64,000 bases of DNA from NCBI RefSeq assembly GCF_017312485.1, contig NZ_BMBA01000001.1, forward strand, positions 372,001-436,000, read 5' to 3'. This DNA comes from Clostridium zeae. Lineage in GTDB: Bacteria; Bacillota; Clostridia; Clostridiales; Clostridiaceae. Numbering within the stretch: the stretch's first letter is position 1; every line of letters starts with the position of its first letter. The translations under genes were made by a program, and so were the position numbers. Shown here one piece after another: positions 17,774 to 25,684 of the stretch. The notes beneath the pieces were generated by a model. That model worked only from the letters and a program-made list of their open reading frames with translations, made no database searches and was not told the origin of the DNA.

Positions 17774-18706
17774 ATGAAGTCTCAACCTAGGATAAAAGGA
17801 TTTGCCCTTGTAATTTTTTCAACAATGATGTGGGGAGTATCTGGTACTGTGGCACAATACTTGTTTCAACAGAAAGGTTTCAGTCCTGAATGGCTTGTTG
17901 TTATCCGTCTATTAATCTCAGGAATTGTTTTATTGTCCTTTGCAACTTTTAGAGGCAACAAGAATGTGAGAAAGATCTGGAGTTCAAAATATTCAATATT
18001 TAATCTTATATGTTTTGGGATTATTGGGATGTTAGGTGTACAATACACCTATTTTGCCGCAATAAAATATGGTAATGCAGCAACAGCTACAATCCTTCAA
18101 TATTTATATCCAGTTATAATCACCTTCTATATGACTATCAAAACCAAAAGAGCTCCAAGCTTAAGAGAAGCTATAGTAATCAGTTTAACCATAGTTGGCA
18201 CCTTTCTCATAATAACAAAAGGAAATGTTAGCACTTTATCAATTTCTAAGCTAGCATTGTTCTGGGGTGTAACTTCAGCTTTTGCTGCTGCCTTTTATAC
18301 CTTGCAACCAGCTTATCTTCTAACTAGATTTGATTCAATAACTGTAGTTGGTTGGGGAATGCTGATTGGAGGAATAGGCTTTAGCTTTATTCAAAAACCT
18401 TGGATAAGTACAGGTCAATGGTCCACAAGTTCAATTTTAGCTGTTATATTTGTAGTACTATTTGGAACTCTTATTGCCTTTTGCTGCTATTTGGAGAGTT
18501 TAAAATATATAAAGCCAATCGAAGTGAGTATACTTTCCTCAATTGAACCCCTATCTGCAGCTATTTTATCTATATTTTGGTTAAATGTTAATCTAGGATT
18601 TATTCAATGGATTGGAACTGGATGTATCATATTTGGAATAATATATTTATCTTTAACTAAAAAGGTTCCAAAACAGACCAATGAGAACACCGAGGTTTCC
18701 TTATAG
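17774..18706 (+). CDS. EamA/DMT-family permease (drug/metabolite type)
   Basis: 310 residues with about ten transmembrane helices in two EamA repeats. The first repeat begins GFALVIFSTMMWGVSGTVAQYLF, and the second begins near KLALFWGVTSAFAAAFYTL. The C-terminal conserved ESLKYIKPIEVSILSSIEPL segment is typical of the YvbV/YdcZ-like metabolite exporter branch. AAGGAG lies ten bases upstream of ATG. It is monocistronic. The substrate is unknown; relatives export amino acids or nucleosides. Confidence 0.85.
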   Translation: MKSQPRIKGFALVIFSTMMWGVSGTVAQYLFQQKGFSPEWLVVIRLLISGIVLLSFATFRGNKNVRKIWSSKYSIFNLICFGIIGMLGVQYTYFAAIKYGNAATATILQYLYPVIITFYMTIKTKRAPSLREAIVISLTIVGTFLIITKGNVSTLSISKLALFWGVTSAFAAAFYTLQPAYLLTRFDSITVVGWGMLIGGIGFSFIQKPWISTGQWSTSSILAVIFVVLFGTLIAFCCYLESLKYIKPIEVSILSSIEPLSAAILSIFWLNVNLGFIQWIGTGCIIFGIIYLSLTKKVPKQTNENTEVSL

Positions 18707-18761
18707 ATTCGTCTGTAATCACTAATAAATTAAATAAGAATTTATAATGTTTTAATATAAC

Positions 18762-18799
18762 AAGAACTCTGTAAAAAGCTTAATTTACAGAGTTCTTTT
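18762..18799. terminator. Bidirectional terminator
   Basis: AAGAACTCTGTAAA pairs with TTTACAGAGTTCTT and is followed by TTTT. It lies between the convergent DMT permease and MazG-like genes. Confidence 0.85.
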
Positions 18800-18823
18800 A
18801 TGTATCGATATAGGTGAACCACT

Positions 18824-19138
18824 TCATAGTTCAGTGTATTTTTTGCTATTCCCTTTAGCTTTTTCCACTGGATATTTCTCTTCATTTTTATTCATTTTCT
18901 TATTTATTATATCTTCAATATTTACATTTAAAGCATCCGCCATATGTATACAATAGACCAATACGTCTGCAAGCTCGTCACATACCTCTTCTTTATTATA
19001 ATCATTATCCCAAAGAAAATGTTCTAAAAGCTCCCCTGCTTCTATGTTTATGGCTTTGGCCAAATTTTCAGGAGTATGAAATTGTGACCAATCTCTATCA
19101 TTTCTAAACTTTCTTATTCTTTCAATTACATCATTCAT
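18824..19138 (-). CDS. MazG-like nucleotide pyrophosphohydrolase
   Basis: 104 residues, the size of single-domain MazG-like/RS21-C6 proteins. The metal-binding signature is visible as EAGELLEHFLW (ExxE) and DELADVLVYCIHMAD (E/D-x3-D). The N-terminal DWSQFHTPENLAKAI is also typical. Relatives hydrolyse (d)NTPs to NMPs as house-cleaning enzymes. AAGGAG precedes the ATG. It stands alone between convergent and co-oriented units; there is no toxin-antitoxin partner, so the link to MazEF is only by name. Confidence 0.85.
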   Translation of the reverse strand: MNDVIERIRKFRNDRDWSQFHTPENLAKAINIEAGELLEHFLWDNDYNKEEVCDELADVLVYCIHMADALNVNIEDIINKKMNKNEEKYPVEKAKGNSKKYTEL

Positions 19139-19252
19139 CTGTTAAGCTCCTTAACTTTATATAAATACATGTTTTATTTTATAAAATCAAAACCATTTAA
19201 TAAAATTGAAAAGTCTTCTGAGCTTTATATTTCTCAAAAGACCTTCCGTAAA

Positions 19253-19438
19253 TTAATCTTCACTTGGAATTATAAAAGCACAAAGTATATATGCTAAAAG
19301 TCCACTTCCTGCTGCTAATCCAAATATTACCCATAGCACACGTACAATTGTAGCATCGATATCAAAGAACTCAGCTATTCCGCCACAAACCCCTGCAAGC
19401 ATACGATTAGAATTTGATTTGTATAACTTTTTATTCAT
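19253..19438 (-). CDS. PspC-domain membrane protein
   Basis: 61 residues that are essentially a single PspC domain: KLYKSNSNRMLAGVCGGIAEFF, then DIDATIVRVLWVIF and a hydrophobic helix ending CAFIIP. The domain was named from the E. coli phage-shock regulator; in Firmicutes short versions are common and usually of unknown role in envelope stress. AGGAGGAG precedes the ATG. Confidence 0.88.
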   Translation of the reverse strand: MNKKLYKSNSNRMLAGVCGGIAEFFDIDATIVRVLWVIFGLAAGSGLLAYILCAFIIPSED

Positions 19439-19514
19439 AAACTCCTCCTAGTTTTAATTATTATAAGATTATATGTAAAGTTAGTAATCAATATCAAAAT
19501 AAACCTTTTTCCAA

Positions 19515-20156
19515 TCATTTTTCTTCATTTTCTACAGAACTTATAATCATATCAACAATTGATAACACTATATCATCTGAAGTTATTCCTTCGCAATCAA
19601 CAGGTATTTTTGTATAACTCACTCTCTGCAATACTCCCATCATAGTTTGAAATATATAAAATCCTGTTTTCACTATATTTATGTCTTTTTTGAAAGACCC
19701 ATCTTTAATACCACTATGTATTATATTATCCAAAAAATTGTTGTCTTTTAATTTAGTAAAATTTTCATATTTAATTTTTAATTCTTCGTTTGAATCATAA
19801 GCTTCATAATAAAGATCGAATAAGGTAATAAACTTCATTTGATCTTTATTTTCCCTGGCAAAATCTGTCCATGCATAAAGCATGTTTTTAAGTTTTTCTA
19901 TTCCATTAATTCCAACTCTACCTGCTTTTGATACAGTGTCAGTCATACATTCTAAGATATCTATTTGCACTTCAAATATTAGCTCGTCTATGGACTTAAA
20001 ATGTTTATAAAAAGTTACTCTACTCACTCCTGCTTGTATACATACATCTTTAATATTTACATTTATAAAATTATTCTTTAGAAAAAGCTCTCTGCCGGCT
20101 GTTATTATGTCAGCACGATTCTTATTTTTTAAATTCTTGTGCCAGGACTCACTCAT
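19515..20156 (-). CDS. TetR-family transcriptional regulator
   Basis: 213 residues. The N-terminal helix-turn-helix is visible: ADIITAGRELFLKNNFINVNIKDVCIQAGVSRVTFYKHF (residues about 14-53), followed by a ligand-binding helical domain. The start overlaps the end of the MFS gene by eight bases, so it is the second gene of an efflux operon. Its probable operator is the palindrome at 21380-21422. It likely represses its own operon until an inducer binds. Confidence 0.87.
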   Translation of the reverse strand: MSESWHKNLKNKNRADIITAGRELFLKNNFINVNIKDVCIQAGVSRVTFYKHFKSIDELIFEVQIDILECMTDTVSKAGRVGINGIEKLKNMLYAWTDFARENKDQMKFITLFDLYYEAYDSNEELKIKYENFTKLKDNNFLDNIIHSGIKDGSFKKDINIVKTGFYIFQTMMGVLQRVSYTKIPVDCEGITSDDIVLSIVDMIISSVENEEK

Positions 20157-21351
20157 TTTTAACTACCTCATTTATATCAATTTTCTTATTATTTTTAGTC
20201 AAAAATATGGCTCCAATAAGGATGAAACTACCCACAGTATATGGTAAATTTATATGACTGTCAAATAAGTTTCCAGCCATTATTGGTCCAACAACATTTC
20301 CTATACTTGTATAGGTTGTATTAAGTCCCGAAACAAATCCTTGCTGATCACCTGCTTCATTAGCTAACAAAGTATTTACCGTTGGTCTCAAGAAAGAATT
20401 AAAGGCGAAAAATATTGAAGAAATCCCTAACAGGTATATAAAATTGACTTTTATAAGCATTAATAGCAATGCTACCGCTGATATAAATAGCGAAAATCTT
20501 ATAAGTCTATATTCTCCAAAAAACTTAATAGCTTTATCTATTAGTCCTACTTGAGTAATAATTCCAATAATAGCCCCTAAGGTTATCAAAATAGATATTT
20601 TATCTGCTGCAAAACCGTACCTCTGTTGTACATATAAGGAATATACTGTTTCATAGTTTACCAATCCAAAAGTCATTACAAATATTAATAATAGATATTT
20701 AAAATATGGAGTATGTACAGATTGTTTAAGCTGTTTAACAATGGACTCCTGCTTTTCTTTTGATTTTAAGGTACTTCTTTTCTCTACAGAAAGTGTTTCC
20801 GGCAACACAATTGTTAAAAAAGTTGCTACAAGTCCTAATCCTGATGCAAAAAAGTAAGGAACTCTTATGCCAAATTGTGCAATAACACCACCTATACCAG
20901 GCCCGATTACCATTCCAAGATTCATTGATGCACTTAAATATCCCATGCCTTTTGCTCTAGTTTCTTTTGTAGTGACATCTGCTACATAAGCGAGAACTGA
21001 TGGAACCATTATTCCTAGTCCTATTCCACCAATAAACCTTGCTACATATAGCTCAATTAGCATATGAGATATTGCGAATATAAAATCTGATATTACAGTA
21101 AGAAACAGACCAGCTAATATAAGTTTTTTTCTACCATACATATCTGAAAGTCTTCCACCTATAGGAGAAAACAAGAATTGTGCCGCTCCAAAGGCTGCCA
21201 CCAAGTATCCAGCTGCTGAACCAGCAGCGTTAAATTGCTTCAGATAATCGGGCAGTATAGGAATAACCATGCCTTGTCCTAACAATGCTATAAAAAGATT
21301 AATCATAAGTATAAATAAAGGAAATTTTTTATAACCATACTCTTTTTTCAA
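20149..21351 (-). CDS. MFS multidrug/tetracycline-type efflux transporter
   Basis: About 400 residues with 12 predicted helices. The MFS motif A is GRLSDMYGRKKLI after helix 2, and motif C-like GPGIGGVIAQFG is in helix 5, typical of drug:H+ antiporters such as TetA/NorA-like proteins. I place the start at a TTG (Leu-Lys-Lys-Glu-Tyr) because GGAGGTG lies seven bases upstream. The longer frame to 21420 runs through the operator palindrome and is unlikely to be translated. It is followed by its TetR partner. The drug specificity is not readable. Confidence 0.85.
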   Translation of the reverse strand: MKKEYGYKKFPLFILMINLFIALLGQGMVIPILPDYLKQFNAAGSAAGYLVAAFGAAQFLFSPIGGRLSDMYGRKKLILAGLFLTVISDFIFAISHMLIELYVARFIGGIGLGIMVPSVLAYVADVTTKETRAKGMGYLSASMNLGMVIGPGIGGVIAQFGIRVPYFFASGLGLVATFLTIVLPETLSVEKRSTLKSKEKQESIVKQLKQSVHTPYFKYLLLIFVMTFGLVNYETVYSLYVQQRYGFAADKISILITLGAIIGIITQVGLIDKAIKFFGEYRLIRFSLFISAVALLLMLIKVNFIYLLGISSIFFAFNSFLRPTVNTLLANEAGDQQGFVSGLNTTYTSIGNVVGPIMAGNLFDSHINLPYTVGSFILIGAIFLTKNNKKIDINEVVKNE

Positions 21352-21379
21352 TGTTGCACCTCCAAAAATTTTAGAAAAT

Positions 21380-21422
21380 AATTGTTTACACAAAGTAAAC
21401 CTTTTACTCACAGTAAACAATT
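21380..21422. promoter_or_regulatory. TetR operator-like palindrome
   Basis: The outer arms AATTGTTTAC (21380-21389) and GTAAACAATT (21413-21422) are perfect complements. Inside lie AGTAAA/TTTACT half-sites on the same centre. It sits directly upstream of the MFS-TetR operon. Confidence 0.75.
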
Positions 21423-21572
21423 ATACAAGGATTTCATTTATCTGTAAACTATAACTATTATTTTATTAAACTATTTCTTTCTTATTTTCCAACATTCGAA
21501 CAGGATAATAAATATGCTATGAGGAAAATATATTAACGTATCAAATATAAAAACTTATTGGAGGTGTCTATC

Positions 21573-22052
21573 ATGGGAATATTTAGCGGATTGTTTGGAG
21601 ATGACGACAATACCTCAAGCAAGGTTACAAGCAGTGATAATAGAGATACAAAGCAACGAAAAAATGACGCAAGACTTGAACTTCGTAAAGAAGAACTTAA
21701 TGTATCTAAAAACAAAGTACAAAAGGGAGAAGTTGAACTCGGTAAAGAGATTGTTGAAGAGCATAAATCTATAGATGTTCCGGTATCACATGAAGAGGTT
21801 GTTATTGACAGAAAATCTTTAAACAATCAAACATGTAACACTCCTATTAAGGAGCAACAATCAATAAGAATTCCTGTAAGTGAAGAAAGAGTTGATGTTA
21901 CTAAAAATACAGTAGTAACCGGAGAAGTTACTGCCCATAAACGTGAAGTACAACAAACAAGACATATAGATGAAACTCTTAAACACGAAGAGGCCACTAT
22001 AAATAAATTAGGTGACCTTGATATTATAGATAATAGAGACAATCAACAATAA
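21573..22052 (+). CDS. DUF2382 (YsnF/AvaK) stress-type protein
   Basis: About 159 residues from the ATG preceded by GGAGGTG (an upstream in-frame TTG lacks a site). The N-terminus MGIFSGLFGDDD is short and acidic. Two copies of the DUF2382 strand-rich module follow: LRKEELNVSKNKVQKGEVELGKEIVEE and then EERVDVTKNTVVTGEVTAHKREV, each containing E-E-x-x-V plus a GEV turn. In Bacillus YsnF belongs to the general stress regulon; the biochemical role is unknown. It is followed by a terminator and a second DUF2382 gene, a tandem pair. Confidence 0.85.
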   Translation: MGIFSGLFGDDDNTSSKVTSSDNRDTKQRKNDARLELRKEELNVSKNKVQKGEVELGKEIVEEHKSIDVPVSHEEVVIDRKSLNNQTCNTPIKEQQSIRIPVSEERVDVTKNTVVTGEVTAHKREVQQTRHIDETLKHEEATINKLGDLDIIDNRDNQQ

Positions 22053-22061
22053 CAATTTATG

Positions 22062-22100
22062 AAGCACCTTCAAATTATATTTATAATTGAAGGTGCTTTT
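22062..22100 (+). terminator. Terminator between the DUF2382 genes
   Basis: AAGCACCTTCAAtt pairs with aaTTGAAGGTGCTT and is followed by TTTT. It is only 10 bases after the first stop and about 20 before the next gene, so it probably attenuates rather than isolates. Confidence 0.85.
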
Positions 22101-22120
22101 AACCAACTGGAGGGAAAGGT

Positions 22121-22819
22121 ATGGAAAAGAAACCATCAACAAACCATGACAATATGCAAGTATATAATGGAATTACTGTAGGCATGGTAATTGGAGGTTT
22201 ATGTGGAATAATACTTGGTTTTTTAGATATGTCAGGACTCTTAATTATATCAGCTCTAAACTCTACCTTTGCATTTATTCCACTGAATGAGATTATTACT
22301 GGGTTATTATTAGGAGTTGTTCTTGGAGGACTAACAGGAGACTTTATTGAATTTATTTCAAATCAAAAAACGAGTTCATATAATGATGGGATAACAGTAT
22401 CAAAAAATATGACATATAAAGATTTAGGAACTGAAACTCTACAACTTAAAGAAGAACAGCTTAATATTGCTAAAACCTGGCTAAAAACTGGTGATGTAAA
22501 AACCCATAGAGAAACAATAACCATGTATAAGACCTTTACTATTCCTATTGAACGTGAAGTTCTTGTAATTGAAAAAAGAACATTTGATTCCTCTTTAGGG
22601 AAGAAAAAAAACGCACCACCAGAAATAATAAAAATAACTTTAAATGAAGAAAAAGTTGATTTCACTAAGCAAAGGGTTTCTCTTGAGGATGTTTCAATCC
22701 ACAGAGAACATATAGAAGAAATTAAACATTTTGAAGAGACACTAAAGAAAGAAAAACCTATGGTAAAAATAACTGGTTCACCAAAAGTTATAGAAAAATC
22801 ACATTCTAAACGTTCATAA
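22121..22819 (+). CDS. Membrane-anchored DUF2382 protein
   Basis: 232 residues. Two glycine-rich hydrophobic helices (GMVIGGLCGIILGFLDM and IITGLLLGVVLGGLTGDFI) occupy residues 20-80, a GlsB-like or glycine-zipper hairpin. Then come two DUF2382 modules: LKEEQLNIAKTWLKTGDVKTH and LNEEKVDFTKQRVSLEDVSIH. This is the same module as in the preceding soluble gene, fused to a membrane anchor. GGAGGG precedes the ATG. Co-function with its neighbour at the envelope is an inference. Confidence 0.8.
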   Translation: MEKKPSTNHDNMQVYNGITVGMVIGGLCGIILGFLDMSGLLIISALNSTFAFIPLNEIITGLLLGVVLGGLTGDFIEFISNQKTSSYNDGITVSKNMTYKDLGTETLQLKEEQLNIAKTWLKTGDVKTHRETITMYKTFTIPIEREVLVIEKRTFDSSLGKKKNAPPEIIKITLNEEKVDFTKQRVSLEDVSIHREHIEEIKHFEETLKKEKPMVKITGSPKVIEKSHSKRS

Positions 22820-22891
22820 GCACTGAAATAGCTAACTGAAAAGTATGTTAGTAATATTTGATTAATCAAAGAAAATCGTTTCACTATAAGA

Positions 22892-22933
22892 TAAGCAGGC
22901 TAAATAATAAAACCTTTTAGCTTGCTTATTTTT
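22892..22933 (+). terminator. Terminator after the membrane DUF2382 gene
   Basis: TAAGCAGGCTAAA pairs with TTTAGCTTGCTTA and is followed by TTTTTATATT. Confidence 0.75.
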
Positions 22934-23002
22934 ATATTAATAAAAATAATATATAACGGAAATTATAACATTATATTATTAAACAATATTAGGAGGATTT
23001 AT

Positions 23003-23167
23003 ATGCATAAAATCGGAATACTTAACTTAATATCACGAATAATTAGTGTAACAATAATTATACTTGGTTGTACAACTGCTTATCTTTTTCAAAAGCACCT
23101 TTTCAGTAAATACAAAAATAAAGTTAGAAATACTATAAATAAGGATGATCCCACTAACCAAAATTAA
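23003..23167 (+). CDS. Small single-pass membrane protein, unknown
   Basis: 54 residues from an ATG preceded by AGGAGG (MHKIGILNLISRI). One transmembrane segment (ISVTIIILGCTTAYLF) is followed by a charged Lys/Asn tail. I do not recognise a family. The gene converges on, and overlaps by four bases, the 3' end of the gerAB homologue on the other strand, so no terminator separates them and antisense effects are possible. Confidence 0.6.
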   Translation: MHKIGILNLISRIISVTIIILGCTTAYLFQKHLFSKYKNKVRNTINKDDPTNQN

Positions 23168-24252
23168 CCTCTTTTTTTCAAAATTAATGCAATAAAAAAT
23201 AGAGACATTTCTAAACCGGTTTCAACAAACATAGCGATTATCGGATAACTATAGTTAATAAAATCAAATAAATCTATACTATTTCTGAAGGAAGTAGTTG
23301 ATAAAACAAAAGAAACCAATATAGCCGGTAGAATGAGAGGTTTATAACTTTTTAAACCAATCACTTGTGCAGTTTGCAAAGAAAATGCCCATATCATTTC
23401 ACCAGCAGATATAATTAATGCACCAATTGCAATCATTAACCAAATAACCTCCAGTCTTTGAACGAATGAAGTTATATGTACATACCTAGCCAATCTAAGA
23501 CTAGGGCTGAACATATTCTTAGCTTGAGATATACTAAAAGCCCCTATACTTGCTACAACTATTAAGAATATTGTAATTCCCCCCATACTAACAGCGGAAA
23601 ATTTCGCAAAAAATCCATTTTCTGGATGATCACAAATCGGTATATACACTCCCATAATGATGCATATTCCAATAAAGGATATAATTAAAATTGCTCCAGA
23701 AATAGCAGGATATAATCCATGTTCAAGCTGTGGTTTAAGATTTTCTAAATGCAAGTCTGGAATGACAAGCGCAAATAATAAAACTAAACTTATTAAAAAT
23801 ATTGGTCCAAAAAACTCACATACTCTTCCCATTACCTCAACTCCTTTAAGCACAGCATAAGCTACTGTAAGAGAAGAGCAAAGAAGAATTACTTCAATAG
23901 ATGTCTTGGGAAAAAATGCAATATGAATCAAAATAGCAAAGCCACTTTGTAATAAAACTGAAACTAAAAAAAAGAAAAGTGGAAACATCATTCCTACAGC
24001 TTTTCCTAATTTGTTCCCTAAGATAGTCATACTGTACTGCGCCATATTCTGGCCTGGAAATCTAACTCCCATATACGCATATACTACTGCTAAAAGCACA
24101 TCTAGTATCCATGCTAAAATTATAGCAAGCCCTGCATCCCTCCCTGATTGAATAATTAATATTCCAGGGGTATGCAAAACAGTGAAAGATGTTATTATGC
24201 AAAAAAGTAACCAAATAAATTGATTGGTATTTATAATCCCCTTTTCCTCCAA
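23164..24252 (-). CDS. Spore germination permease subunit, GerAB family
   Basis: 362 residues, about ten helices, APC-superfamily fold. Typical GerAB features are the QFIWLLFCIITSFTVLHTPG start, GRDAGLAIILAWILD and the SAGEMIWAFSLQTAQVIGL region. This subunit is believed to bind germinants in the spore inner membrane together with GerAA and GerAC. The start is TTG with GGAGGTG seven bases upstream. It is the last gene of the operon. Confidence 0.93.
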   Translation of the reverse strand: MEEKGIINTNQFIWLLFCIITSFTVLHTPGILIIQSGRDAGLAIILAWILDVLLAVVYAYMGVRFPGQNMAQYSMTILGNKLGKAVGMMFPLFFFLVSVLLQSGFAILIHIAFFPKTSIEVILLCSSLTVAYAVLKGVEVMGRVCEFFGPIFLISLVLLFALVIPDLHLENLKPQLEHGLYPAISGAILIISFIGICIIMGVYIPICDHPENGFFAKFSAVSMGGITIFLIVVASIGAFSISQAKNMFSPSLRLARYVHITSFVQRLEVIWLMIAIGALIISAGEMIWAFSLQTAQVIGLKSYKPLILPAILVSFVLSTTSFRNSIDLFDFINYSYPIIAMFVETGLEMSLFFIALILKKRG

Positions 24253-24275
24253 GCTTTTACACCTCCATTCTAAAT

Positions 24276-24494
24276 TTACACTTCTTTAAAAAGAGCTCTT
24301 CCAATTGGACCAAGTACACTTTCTATTAAACTCTTTAGTGTGAAAAACTTAAACTTGCTACTAACTTGAAAAATTATCGCAAATAATAACATAAATACTA
24401 CCACATACATCTCTTTTTTCATATTTCTCTTAAAAAGAGGAATACACTCTAATAATCCAATCATAACTGCTAAAAAAGTGACAAATATTATCAC
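24276..24494 (-). CDS. 72-residue membrane protein inside the ger operon
   Basis: Two hydrophobic helices (IIFVTFLAVMIGLLECIPLF and MYVVVFMLLFAIIFQVSS) and a short amphipathic C-terminus. The GTG start overlaps the gerAC stop (GTGA), which is strong evidence of translation and coupling. I do not recognise a named family; small two-helix proteins have been noted in some Bacillus and Clostridium ger operons (so-called D subunits), and this may be one. The gap to the following permease is 23 bases. Confidence 0.72.
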   Translation of the reverse strand: MIIFVTFLAVMIGLLECIPLFKRNMKKEMYVVVFMLLFAIIFQVSSKFKFFTLKSLIESVLGPIGRALFKEV

Positions 24495-25684
24495 TGGCTT
24501 TTCCCCTCCTCCTCATTTTCTATAGGAGAATCTTTAATCATTCCTAATTTTTTTAAGGTAACATCAAAACTAACTTTATACTTGGTATTAGGAAATATTT
24601 CATCCCAATTTTCCTTCATACTTCCCCATTTTTCTGGATTGTTGTTATATATGATTTCAGCAAATCCAATTATATCAGCATTAAGATTAGTTTGACATTT
24701 GTTGATAAGTTCACTGAGCTGTACTTCTAGTATCTGTTCAGTATTAGTTTCTATTCTATTTATTACAGCAGAGTTTAACTTTAGATTAGTTAATTCTTTT
24801 ATTTCAGCAGTTGCTATACACTTAATTTCAAAACTAACCCCATCATCCTTTATATTTGTATTTATTTTAGTATCTTCCTTGAAAATCTGAACAACTATAT
24901 TTTCATTTTTGGAAGCTGATTTAATTGGTGACACAACTAAATTTCCTTTTATTCTCCTATGAAACCATGCTAAATATTTAGATTCCTCTGTGGTCAGTAC
25001 ACCAACTAATCGGTCATTTTTAAATACGGCTGTTTTCTCAATTTTTATCCTTCCTTTTGGTTCATCCTCAGTTTTTTCTACTCGTACTACAGGTGCCAAG
25101 CTTGCTCTTACCTGACTTTTAAACCCAATAATGAATCTGTTCAAATCCACCGGCAATATAGACCCATTCTTTCTTAATTTATTCATCATGTTTGATAAAC
25201 CTAAGGAAGTAATATCATCACTTGGTATCTTAGTTTTTAAAACATCTCTAGCACTATCCTCTGCCATAAGAATCCAGTTCAAATTTCTAAATTGTCGATC
25301 TCTTGAAACATAATCTATAACTCCATCAATTCCTTCAACACACAAAGATTTCGACATAACAATAACTTGTATGTGTGTAAAGTCTATAGCCAATGTACTT
25401 ATTTGAGTAAAGTTTTGTAAAGCATCAGAAAGATTTTTTCCTTTACTTGTTTCTAAAATTGAACTATTTGCTTTTCCAGGTGAATCTTGAGATTCTTTAT
25501 TTGTATTCGGATTAGTAAGTTCTAATGTTACTAGAAGAGATTCCCCGTCTTTATCCTTATCAATTCCTATTCCAATAACAAGTGCAATTTCATTTAGCTC
25601 AGTTTTATCTATGCAGCCGGTTAATATAGTAGAGCACATAAAAATTAATGCGTTAACTAATACAAACTTATTTCTGGCTTTCAT
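24491..25684 (-). CDS. Spore germination lipoprotein, GerAC family
   Basis: 397 residues. The signal peptide with lipobox LTGC places a lipid on Cys24. The sequence after it (IDKTELNEIALVIGIGIDK) is a hallmark of GerAC. The C-terminal third matches the Ger(x)C domain (WDEIFPNTKYKVSFDVTLKKLGMI). It is anchored to the outer face of the spore inner membrane and needed for receptor function. The ATG lies within the 3' end of the gerAA gene (17-base overlap). Confidence 0.93.
   Translation of the reverse strand: MKARNKFVLVNALIFMCSTILTGCIDKTELNEIALVIGIGIDKDKDGESLLVTLELTNPNTNKESQDSPGKANSSILETSKGKNLSDALQNFTQISTLAIDFTHIQVIVMSKSLCVEGIDGVIDYVSRDRQFRNLNWILMAEDSARDVLKTKIPSDDITSLGLSNMMNKLRKNGSILPVDLNRFIIGFKSQVRASLAPVVRVEKTEDEPKGRIKIEKTAVFKNDRLVGVLTTEESKYLAWFHRRIKGNLVVSPIKSASKNENIVVQIFKEDTKINTNIKDDGVSFEIKCIATAEIKELTNLKLNSAVINRIETNTEQILEVQLSELINKCQTNLNADIIGFAEIIYNNNPEKWGSMKENWDEIFPNTKYKVSFDVTLKKLGMIKDSPIENEEEGKSQ

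Noticed and set aside
18824-19138. MazG-like gene as part of a toxin-antitoxin pair
   Set aside because: No neighbouring small toxin or antitoxin ORF; single-domain MazG-like proteins are house-cleaning enzymes.
21533-21826. 97-residue Ser-rich minus-strand ORF
   Set aside because: It is the antisense shadow of the DUF2382 gene; Ser/Leu-rich composition reflects the reversed Glu/Lys codons, and it has no ribosome site.
22363-22884. 173-residue minus-strand ORF
   Set aside because: Antisense of the second DUF2382 gene with no start signal; the real gene has a correctly spaced GGAGGG.
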